Below, piece after piece: positions 27,901 to 35,434 of a DNA stretch of 42,254 nucleotides (positions within the stretch are counted from its first letter, which is position 1; each line of letters opens with the position of its first letter). Made by a program: the position numbers and the translations under genes. The notes below the pieces were generated by a model. That model saw only the letters and a list, made by a program, of their open reading frames with translations, did no database searches and was not told the DNA's origin. Source of the stretch: Candidatus Omnitrophota bacterium (lineage in GTDB: Bacteria; Omnitrophota; Gorgyraeia; B26-G9); NCBI GenBank assembly GCA_016213925.1, contig JACQZH010000023.1, positions 1 to 42,254 of the forward strand, given 5' to 3'.

Positions 27901-30900
27901 TTAGATAAAATTAAAGATAACCAAGGCCAAGCATTGGGCAAGATTGAAGCAGTGGTGGCAGGCTTTCAGGATAACGGCGAAGCCGCAGACGCGCTTTATC
28001 AGGCAATTAATCATGACTCGAATAATTTTACGTTCTGGGATTGGGAAAAAAACAAAAATGAAACTTTATTTTTGCTTCCTCATCAAGCCTTAGCAGTGGA
28101 TAACAGCCGGCCGTTTTTGGTGGATATTAAGGAAAAAGGGCAGGAAAAATTCCGGCGCATCCCGGCTTTGCACATGGAAAAAAGCGGCAAATACATTGCG
28201 TTAGTATTAGGCCTGGCTCCCGGCAAATACACGATTAATTTTCTTTGGCCGGAAAAACATGCGAATGGAGGGTGGGAATCAGAATATGGCTTTGAAATAG
28301 AAGTGCTGCCTGAAGGATTGTCTGCGGAGGCTAAAGCTTACGCACAAATCAGCGGTGCCATTCCTAAATATTCGTATCGTTACGAAAGCTGGCAGCCGCC
28401 TCAAGAAAGGGAAAGAATTTCCCGTATTAAATACCATAGAGACAATCTGTTTGTAGTACAAATGCCGGTTTCCGCTTGCCGGCAAAAAACAGGCCGCAAT
28501 GCCGGTATAGGCAAATGGACGGATTATGCGGCTGCCTGCGAAAAATATTACCTGGCTACCGGAGCGAATGCTTTTCTTGATCAGCCGAATTATCCGGTGC
28601 TCAATGATGAACACAGCTGGTATGAGCCAATAAGCAAATTTGCTCTCAATGAAGTTAATAATGATTGGGATGCGGTTATTTCGGAATTTTTCCCGGATTT
28701 AAAGGAAAAAATTTTTTATTTGGAACAAAAAGGCGCGATTGATTTCAACAACGCGGAAAAACGCCAGGCTTTCTTAGCAGAATTGGTTTTCGCGGAAATT
28801 ACCCGGCAGGGAAAAGCCAGCGTTTTGGCAAAGCCTTTGCGGGAATTCAGCGAAAAGTTTTCCTGGTGGTTGGAAGACTATTGCCAATTCCGCGCTTTTT
28901 ACGATTTGCTCGGCCAAAGACCTTGGTGGGAATGGCCGGAACAGGAAATGCGGCAGCTGCGCGAAAAACCTGAATTCAGTCAAAGGAAAAAATTCTACGC
29001 TTTTAACCAATTTTTTGCCTTGCGCCAGCATCTGGCGAGAAAAGAAAGCTTGCATAGCTTGGGATTAACGCTGATCGGCGATGAGCCATATTATTTTGCC
29101 AAAAACAGTGTGGAAGTTTGGGTAAGTTTCCGGGATGATTTGGGTTATTTCTTCCATCCGCTGGAAAAATCTCCGGGCATCAAGAGTGTGGAGCCGGAGC
29201 CGCAAATCTATCAGACATTAGCAGCTTTCAGATATAAAAATCTGCGTGATAATGCGCCTAATAGGCGGCCATATGACCTTATTATAAAAAGCCATGAGTA
29301 TAAAGCGGATGTTTTAGGATATGACGGCATTCGGATTGATGCTGGCCACATGGCTTATCCTTGGACCGAAGAATGGCTAAGAAGCGGAGATGAGCCGGGA
29401 GATGAATTCCTGTTAGCCATTAAGCGCGTTTATGACCAACGCAATAAACCGCTGGTAATTGTGGAACAATTAGGCGCATGGCCGGAGACCATTCAAAAGA
29501 TTAAAGACCTGGGATTTATCACTATCGAGGTATTGAAATATTGCAATAAAACTCCGTCGGGAAATATTGAGGCCAGTCTGAATACGCACGATCATTCACG
29601 CGTGGGAGAATTTTATGAGGACAACAGCCCCAGAGGTTATGAAAAACAATTTCGTAATCTATTTAACATTGATGCCCGCTTAGTGCGGCTAACTGCCGGA
29701 GAGGAATATATGGATTCCAATCGTATAAACAATCCCTATTTGCGTGAAAAAGATGAACGGAAAGAAAAGAATTGGAGATATCTGCTTGTTCACCCTGCTG
29801 ATCCGGATTACAACAAAAGAGTCAGGATAGATTTTACTTCTTTAGTACGAAGCTTAGCCGCGGAATATTTAGGTGATTGGGACGAGCTTTTTTACCAGGG
29901 AATGGAGCAGGGGGAAAAGATGCAAATAAATATTTCGGCAGAAACATTTCAGTTGCTTAATCTTCGCGCTAAGTTTACGCTGCGCTACGCTAGCGGCGGT
30001 AAAGAAGTGTTGGCCGAAGTTTCCGGACCGCTTAAGGATATCTTCAAGCGTATCTATACTGAACTTGCGCAAAATTCAAACGGAGAAAACAGCCTGCTGC
30101 ACCACGAAAGTAACGGGGATTTTTTTACCTTTGTTGAACGTATGCTTGAAGGAATTCCCGGGTTGCGTAAGGACGAAGCGCCGGAGTTTTGGAAAGAGAT
30201 TAATTTGCTTAAGGAGAAGAAACTCCTAGAACACCAGCGTATCAGCCGCAACATCCGCTTGCTGGGACTTTTAACCGGCCTCTTTGAGCAAATAGAAAAA
30301 GCGGTTAAACAGGGAAACTCCGAGTTTTCCGCGGAGTTAAAACAGTTGACTCTTCCCGAATACACACAGCTTAAGGAGACTTTCAGCGGCCTTTTACGCA
30401 GTTCCAATAATTTCAGTTATTATGACAGGGAGATTGGCTGGAGCAATATTGCCGGAGAACCGCATTTTCACTCCTTAGGAGATTTAAGAAATTGGGGCAG
30501 GGATACCATGATTTCCATGTTTGAATACGCGGCCCACGGAAATCCTTTGTTCAAAGATACCATAAAAAATTACATGCGCTTTGTTAAAAACGGCTTGCTG
30601 CCTAATCATGTTAAAGACGGGAATAATCCCAGTTATACCTGCGTGGACGCGAGCATGTGGATGATGTATGCTCTGGGCTTGTATTTAAGAACCTCGGGAG
30701 ATTTTGCTTTCCTGGATGAAACTATTACAATGAAATTCCCTTATGAAGGAAAAACGCAATTAACCGTGCTGGAAATTATGGAAACAGTAATGAGCGCGTA
30801 TCGCAACGGAACAGCAAAATTTCAGTTTGATTACATGGGGCATGCAGCCATGGATACAAAAGACAAACTGATTGCTGCCGGCAATCCCGGCACTTATCTT

Positions 30901-32031
30901 ACCTGGAAAGACGGTAAAGCATGGGACACTGATCATCCCTATACTTCGCGCTGGGGCAAACCGGTGGAAGTGAATGCCTGTTGGTGTTATGCCTTATCTT
31001 TGATGGCGGAGATTTACGGCCAACGCAAAGAAAAAGAAAAAAATTCCTTATACGAAGGCTTAGCCAAGCAAGCCAAAACAGGATTTAAAAGATTTTGGGA
31101 TGAGGAAAAGCAATGTTTGCGCGACACCTTGGACGGAGATCCGATTGAAGGCCGGGTTATCCGCGATGATCAAGTCTGGGCAATCGCCTTAGGGCTTTTT
31201 GATGACGAGCCGAAGAAAGCCAAAGCAGCAATGGATGTGGTGGCCAACCAGCTCTTAACCGTTTACGGTTTACGCACGCGTTCGCCTCATGATCCCGGTT
31301 ATAAAGCGCGGCGTACCAGAGAATACTTAGACCCTGCTTATCACCAGGGTATAGTCTGGCCATGGACTATGGGCGGGTTTATTCAGGCAGCAATTAAAGT
31401 CTATGGCAGGGAAAAAACTATTGATATCTTAATGAAAGTGGGTTATTTCAACGGCCTGGCCAAACAGATCAAAGAACTTAAATCCATCGCGGAAGTTTTT
31501 AACGGCGATTGCGCTTTAGAAGACAAGTATAATGATACCGGCTGTCACTCCCAGTCCTGGAGTGTGCGCGAAACCTTACGCGGATTATCACTTTTGTTCC
31601 CCGGCATCTTCAATCACATCCTCAAAGAATACCGGCAGGAGCGGGAAAAAGATCCGGTTTGGACCTTTGACGAAAAAATTGCCTGGCTTGCGGAAGGTAA
31701 AAGTTTTAAAGTCCGGCATTTTGCTCCAGGGGTTGTGCATGCCGGAGTAATGGATTTTTTAACGGAAAAATGGAGTAATATCAGGGATATTCCTTTAGTT
31801 AATAAAGGCGATTATTGGGAAGCGGAAATCCCCGGTGATGTTAATGTCTTTACTTTTAAATGGCCTAATGGAGAAAATGAAAAGTTATTTTATGTGATTA
31901 AGAGGGAAAAAATTAAAGACAACAAAACAAAAATTACCAGCGCGGATTTAACCCTTGAAGATCTTTTAGGAAGTATTGCTCAAGAAAAAGTAATTATTAA
32001 TAGCGAAGAGCTTATTTTAGTTGCGATTTAG
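24976..32031 (+). CDS. Exported trifunctional alpha-glucan enzyme: CBM-CBM-GH13-GH77-GH133-CBM
   Basis: 2351 residues. A signal peptide (1 to about 31) precedes the LSP motif (L45-S46-P47). Two starch-binding modules of the CBM45/CBM53 type known from plant glucan water dikinase follow (LHWGVNNWQRPPDALLP with W113; LYWGINGWQTPEDSLLP with W274). Residues 560-960 are a GH13 barrel: FRVD (D713), FVLE (E750) and TNFDE (D822), the usual His before that Asp being Phe. Residues 1130-1640 are a GH77 4-alpha-glucanotransferase: GIRID (D1455), VEQLG (E1497), NTHD (D1539). Residues 1780-2230 are a GH133 amylo-alpha-1,6-glucosidase: NWGRDTMIS (D1843), YHQGIVWPW, GCHSQSWSVRETLR. A small C-terminal beta module (about 2245-2320) looks glucan-binding. 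It ends VAI. It should debranch and rearrange starch- or glycogen-like glucans. First gene of a four-gene run with short gaps. Confidence 0.9.
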   Translation: MIVFKYKILNRLISFVLLHFFLILNISLTFGIEYADREIYSKDTLSPALQISNEFLKVIFNSDLQAFTPKAKNSSLNIYNNIDRNADIRVLATAEGYRIEIKAYSEQPLVLHWGVNNWQRPPDALLPQGENYKTYFHEEIRAMRTEIISRSEKEKVFIINVPQNLINEINIVDFIFFNPVTNSYLKNKDDKDYSVAIKNILENTTVTFPLGKQEKEDLLRLIKKRFEKDTWLLAKEPPLQYQIMGNIITQTVKTKDGLRVDVWVVANKRPHLYWGINGWQTPEDSLLPKETKKSEDSSAVDSPLSSLSSGGLYGISLHIPDTLASKIKDIDFNIFYPENGYWDNNQHGNYTIPLQGKEIVTGLLAQVKSLYGSAHKQKEARELLVNVLFALAERIEDSQLWEIFKASQTLNDLKQEDEDVLGLILIVKLLNEGAVWDDNQGKFLISGKKISSTIAELNAKLDPLAVRKTLYLFGLYDPSWISKLTHRLDYRQINQEVNNGRINDLPAFIQKIIAEYDDQEGAPQVLWAKSINETCLLIKLKFGEQSITTKWGYPTKKETYYYNGRIIELRDFWGNEFSRTGRKLLRYLDQKDLADIKKEIIDAYQQGKKVCVDQISWQSPETLTPDNYMYFHHKILEPGADIEHLLLSYFDSTTILDLPEGRKAWVFHRPESSDQLAPILKPGTAAADFWKNYWLDDLKLFIDEFDVCAFRVDLPGELQDYGNYSIIESVWFEAVAYAQSKGKKLYFVLETYKAYEDKWGWDEFSSLNNNPAITKYGYKPFRCYYKPIMENIASGNAAGLAGTFAWIIKDIQELIISLTNFDERRVHDLVPEEQRLQLYYELLYCFARAGFDVLVYLRDLGVGDIVTMCGGKWVQWAGEVKHVEHLPAFPRQFRQRLTQSAAELLEQSLLYQTLKNAPQDPLSMVFLRGNKVVFFRPGQIPQVFDLDQMSKPAPPVKVVHSEYDVTAWLNQYVYSLDKIKDNQGQALGKIEAVVAGFQDNGEAADALYQAINHDSNNFTFWDWEKNKNETLFLLPHQALAVDNSRPFLVDIKEKGQEKFRRIPALHMEKSGKYIALVLGLAPGKYTINFLWPEKHANGGWESEYGFEIEVLPEGLSAEAKAYAQISGAIPKYSYRYESWQPPQERERISRIKYHRDNLFVVQMPVSACRQKTGRNAGIGKWTDYAAACEKYYLATGANAFLDQPNYPVLNDEHSWYEPISKFALNEVNNDWDAVISEFFPDLKEKIFYLEQKGAIDFNNAEKRQAFLAELVFAEITRQGKASVLAKPLREFSEKFSWWLEDYCQFRAFYDLLGQRPWWEWPEQEMRQLREKPEFSQRKKFYAFNQFFALRQHLARKESLHSLGLTLIGDEPYYFAKNSVEVWVSFRDDLGYFFHPLEKSPGIKSVEPEPQIYQTLAAFRYKNLRDNAPNRRPYDLIIKSHEYKADVLGYDGIRIDAGHMAYPWTEEWLRSGDEPGDEFLLAIKRVYDQRNKPLVIVEQLGAWPETIQKIKDLGFITIEVLKYCNKTPSGNIEASLNTHDHSRVGEFYEDNSPRGYEKQFRNLFNIDARLVRLTAGEEYMDSNRINNPYLREKDERKEKNWRYLLVHPADPDYNKRVRIDFTSLVRSLAAEYLGDWDELFYQGMEQGEKMQINISAETFQLLNLRAKFTLRYASGGKEVLAEVSGPLKDIFKRIYTELAQNSNGENSLLHHESNGDFFTFVERMLEGIPGLRKDEAPEFWKEINLLKEKKLLEHQRISRNIRLLGLLTGLFEQIEKAVKQGNSEFSAELKQLTLPEYTQLKETFSGLLRSSNNFSYYDREIGWSNIAGEPHFHSLGDLRNWGRDTMISMFEYAAHGNPLFKDTIKNYMRFVKNGLLPNHVKDGNNPSYTCVDASMWMMYALGLYLRTSGDFAFLDETITMKFPYEGKTQLTVLEIMETVMSAYRNGTAKFQFDYMGHAAMDTKDKLIAAGNPGTYLTWKDGKAWDTDHPYTSRWGKPVEVNACWCYALSLMAEIYGQRKEKEKNSLYEGLAKQAKTGFKRFWDEEKQCLRDTLDGDPIEGRVIRDDQVWAIALGLFDDEPKKAKAAMDVVANQLLTVYGLRTRSPHDPGYKARRTREYLDPAYHQGIVWPWTMGGFIQAAIKVYGREKTIDILMKVGYFNGLAKQIKELKSIAEVFNGDCALEDKYNDTGCHSQSWSVRETLRGLSLLFPGIFNHILKEYRQEREKDPVWTFDEKIAWLAEGKSFKVRHFAPGVVHAGVMDFLTEKWSNIRDIPLVNKGDYWEAEIPGDVNVFTFKWPNGENEKLFYVIKREKIKDNKTKITSADLTLEDLLGSIAQEKVIINSEELILVAI

Positions 32032-32107
32032 TAATATTCGAATTAGGAAGAATGAAGGCAGATATATAGAACGGGGATTTATCTGGATTTCTTAAGAAGG
32101 AGAAAAA

Positions 32108-35100
32108 ATGCGAAAAAAATTAATGGCGTTTATTGCACTGGTTACTTTAAGTTCGTTTATAAATACCGAACTTTTGCTAGCGGATGCTTTGGCCGGAGAA
32201 AATTTATGTTACGCTAAGAATTGCCTTTCTCCTCAAATTATTCTCAACAAAAACCTATCAGAGGTATTCAGGTCTAATGCTGACAAATTGTTTGCAGAGC
32301 AAGAAAGCCTGATTATTCCTCAAAGCCGGCCTACGGATAACGCGTTTAATCCGCGGACAGTGGCTTTTCTCGCTCCGCTCTATAGTTTGGGTAGATTAGG
32401 AAAAGATTCCCGTGATTTTGCCGATTCTCTGGCTCAATCAGGCGTTACAAAAAAAATGGATTTTCCGACAACCGCTTGTCAGGCACGGGCCGGCGATCCC
32501 AGCCCTTACGGAGTGGTTAGTGTTTTCGCCCGTGAAGCCTCCAAGATTGATCTCTGTGAAGTTTTTGAATTAAATCATTCTTCGTCGGGGAATCAGTGGC
32601 TTAAAGACAATCGCGGACGCTGGGAAGAACTGTTCAGGCGCAGTCCCGGGAAACGCCGTAACGGCCAAGCTATCGCGCAATTAGTGCATGAGGGATTGAA
32701 GGCAGGTTTTGAAGCGTTAGATGATTCGCGCAGGCAAGCGTTGAGAATCTTTAGGCAGGAAGAAAATAAAACCCGTAACTGGCTGGATAATTATGCCTTA
32801 TTCATGGCTATTAGCGATTATCACCGGCAAAAATGGCTTTCGGAAGGCAAAACACTATCTCCGTTTGAGCTTTCTCCTACTGCCTGGACACGCTGGGAAA
32901 AAGGATTTAAAGAAAAGGATCAAGCGGTATTGAAATCATTTAAAAAATCGCATGCGAAAGAAATAGAATTTTATTTCTATGAACAGTTTATTACTCATGA
33001 ATTTCTGCGTTCAGACGCGGATTACCATCACCGTTTAGGCATTAGCCTCATGGGAGATATGCCGATTTATGTTTCCATTAACAGCGTGGATGCCTGGTGG
33101 GAACGGGAAAAAATTTTTCTGGTGGATAAAGACGGCAACCCGCTTAAGCATCCGGGAGCAGCGCCGGATTATTTTTCCGAAGACGGACAAAACTGGGCGC
33201 TTTGCCTGCCAATTGCTACATATGATTTGAATCCGGAGTTTATGGACTGGATGCAAGCGCGGGTAAACAAAGAACTGCAATTTGTAGATGAACTGCGCAT
33301 AGATCACGCGCGCTGGTTTCAGGACCTTTGGCTGGTAAAGGTTGGAAAACGAGGCATTGAAGGTAAATGGACCGACGGGCTTTGGCTGGATTTTTTGAAA
33401 AAAATCAGTGATAACGCACAGAGATTGGGCAAACGCGTATTTGCCGAAGATTTAGGATCAAAAATCAATGCGGTAGTGGATTTGCTGAAAAAATGCGGTT
33501 TGCCTGGCATGAAGGTGCTTGTTTTTGCCGTTGACCAGGGAGATACTAAGGACATTACTAATAGCCAAAAAGCGGATCCACACCACCGCGAAAACTTTGG
33601 AGAATCTTTCCTGATGGTGGGCACACATGACACGCGTACCTGGAAAGGAGTTTGGCAATTAATGGACCACCGCGTGGTCAAAATCGAAAAAACACAAAAA
33701 TTAGAACCTTTTTATCAAGGCCAGCGTAAAGCTTTTATGCATTATCTCGCGCAGCAAACAGGACAAACTTTAGATGCGGATAAATTGGAAAAAGAACAGG
33801 AGCTTCCCTTTGAAATTCTAATTGCGCTGCTTGATATGGCGCTGGGTTCGAACGCGGAAACCGTAGTTATTCCTATCTGGGATATTCTGGGTTACGGAGA
33901 AGCAGATCGCATCAATGTTCCGGGTTTTGCCGGTGATTGGGGTTTGCTTCTTACTGAAAGCCCTGAACAATTAAAAGAGCGTTTTGGAGATGAAATTGCT
34001 AAGCGCCTGCAAATACTGCAAGAGCTTATTGCCAAGCATCAGCGCGGGCCAAAGCAATACCGCCAAACTGGTAAGCCGCAAATAGTCGGTACGTTGCCGA
34101 ATATTGCCAATCACGTACCGCAAACACAGCAGCAAGGTGAAGACTTCGAAATTTTTACGGCAATCCAAGGCAGCGAGCCAAGAGAGGTTTGGGCGATTAC
34201 CAATTTACCAGCGCAACCAGGTCAACGCGTGAGCGAACGCCGCGTGAAGATGCATTTTTTACAGGAACTTCCTTCCGGCGCCCGGCTTTATGGAGTAAAA
34301 ATCAAAGCCACCGAATCCGGGCCATGGTGGCTGAACTTTGAGGCCGATGGAATGCGCAGCGGAGAGCCGGGAGCTAATACCAGCCTTTTCGTTACCCGTG
34401 AAGTTAAGTACCAACATCGCTTTGCCGGCTCAAACCTGGCGGACAATGTGGGTTTAGTAGTTAACTGGAATGATACAGAAGGCCCCTTTGAAATTTACAT
34501 CAGTAATTATAACGAATACACTTTAAACAATGAGAGTCTGAATGCCGAGCGCAGCCGCCAGGGTTATCTGCATTTTCGCGCCGGAGATATAACCTTCAGC
34601 GAAGCGAATTTCACACATTTAAATCGCCATTATGATTTTCAACTTGAAACAGAAGATACCAATTTGCCTTATTCCGGAGTAAGGCTTGACCTGGCTAAAA
34701 CACTGGGAATTAACGGAAAAACGGAAGAATATTACGCTTTCATTGACCGTGTTAACGGTGAGATCTATTTACGCTCCGGTCAGGAATTACTGGAAAAAGG
34801 TTTATTCTTCTCTTTGCCGCCGGAAGGCAGCCACCGTTTTGTAGTACAGAAATTAAAACTTGATCTTGCTCCGGGTTTATATGGCGCTAAACTTTCATAT
34901 CTCTCTTACACTCATCGGATTCTGGAAGGAAAACCCGTAGAAAATTTGCGCGGTTTGGCAATTTTAATGAAATTTTTCGGCCTAAAGCTCGATGTTTTGA
35001 GTTACGGACAGATTTTAAGCTCCGCACATCTATTAAACCTCTTGCCTGACTTATCACTTTTGCTTTCTCAAAAACATTTGGATGAAATCCTTGACGCAAG

Positions 35101-35176
35101 GGAAATTTCCATTGCGAAGATTGGAGAAAAAGTACGCTTAAGCCAATTAGAGCAGGAAATCGAGCAGTCGATATAA
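32108..35176 (+). CDS. malQ: Exported 4-alpha-glucanotransferase (GH77) with C-terminal beta domains
   Basis: 1022 residues, about twice a normal MalQ. A signal peptide (1 to about 29) precedes the LSP motif (L40-S41-P42). Residues 110-650 are a canonical GH77 amylomaltase: SPYG, WLDNYALFMAI, LGISLMGDMPIYVSINSVDAWW, nucleophile ELRID (D399), acid/base FAEDLG (E447), VGTHDTRTWKGVW (D508), and PIWDILGYGEADRINVPG near the end. It transfers malto-oligosaccharide segments between alpha-1,4-glucans. Residues 650-900 are beta-rich. A late block (YYAFIDRVNGEIYLRSG) also occurs in the next gene. The last 100 residues are helical and end EQSI. A strong ribosome site (AAGAAGGAG) fixes the start. The final five codons belong to the 209-bp repeat. 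Confidence 0.9.
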   Translation: MRKKLMAFIALVTLSSFINTELLLADALAGENLCYAKNCLSPQIILNKNLSEVFRSNADKLFAEQESLIIPQSRPTDNAFNPRTVAFLAPLYSLGRLGKDSRDFADSLAQSGVTKKMDFPTTACQARAGDPSPYGVVSVFAREASKIDLCEVFELNHSSSGNQWLKDNRGRWEELFRRSPGKRRNGQAIAQLVHEGLKAGFEALDDSRRQALRIFRQEENKTRNWLDNYALFMAISDYHRQKWLSEGKTLSPFELSPTAWTRWEKGFKEKDQAVLKSFKKSHAKEIEFYFYEQFITHEFLRSDADYHHRLGISLMGDMPIYVSINSVDAWWEREKIFLVDKDGNPLKHPGAAPDYFSEDGQNWALCLPIATYDLNPEFMDWMQARVNKELQFVDELRIDHARWFQDLWLVKVGKRGIEGKWTDGLWLDFLKKISDNAQRLGKRVFAEDLGSKINAVVDLLKKCGLPGMKVLVFAVDQGDTKDITNSQKADPHHRENFGESFLMVGTHDTRTWKGVWQLMDHRVVKIEKTQKLEPFYQGQRKAFMHYLAQQTGQTLDADKLEKEQELPFEILIALLDMALGSNAETVVIPIWDILGYGEADRINVPGFAGDWGLLLTESPEQLKERFGDEIAKRLQILQELIAKHQRGPKQYRQTGKPQIVGTLPNIANHVPQTQQQGEDFEIFTAIQGSEPREVWAITNLPAQPGQRVSERRVKMHFLQELPSGARLYGVKIKATESGPWWLNFEADGMRSGEPGANTSLFVTREVKYQHRFAGSNLADNVGLVVNWNDTEGPFEIYISNYNEYTLNNESLNAERSRQGYLHFRAGDITFSEANFTHLNRHYDFQLETEDTNLPYSGVRLDLAKTLGINGKTEEYYAFIDRVNGEIYLRSGQELLEKGLFFSLPPEGSHRFVVQKLKLDLAPGLYGAKLSYLSYTHRILEGKPVENLRGLAILMKFFGLKLDVLSYGQILSSAHLLNLLPDLSLLLSQKHLDEILDAREISIAKIGEKVRLSQLEQEIEQSI

Positions 35177-35370
35177 CTAGACTCGTCAAAAGTAGAGAGT
35201 AGTCCGCCAATTTCTTCGATGGAATTTGACGAGATCTCGCCAAAATAGAATATTTTGGCGGACGAGGAGAGAGTAGAGAGAAAACACGAAATACGAAGGC
35301 AGAATGAGCTCATAAATAGAGAGTGAATATTTTTCTTGCTACTTTCTGCTTTCTACTTAAGTAAGTAAAA
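35162..35370. repeat. 209-bp repeat, copy 1
   Basis: Identical to 42046-42254 except at two bases (35168 T/G and 35229 A/G). It begins inside the upstream gene, covering the codons for Glu-Gln-(Ser/Ala)-Ile-stop, and ends at the A of an ATG. It contains a perfect hairpin (35238-35247 with 35251-35260, loop GAA). It also has an overlapping palindromic GAGATCTC core and a third imperfect hairpin upstream; these compete for pairing and resemble an attenuator. The tail is purine-rich (GTAGAGAGAAAACACG). Confidence 0.9.
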
Positions 35371-35434
35371 TGCAGTCAGTTATTTTTTAGCCCCTCATTT
35401 AAGTATTGATACGCAGTTTTTTGGGAAATTATTT

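Noticed and set aside
34887-35243. Minus-strand frame sharing its first 25 residues with one at 41888-42127
   Set aside because: The similarity comes from the 209-bp DNA repeat, and the rest is antisense to real genes.
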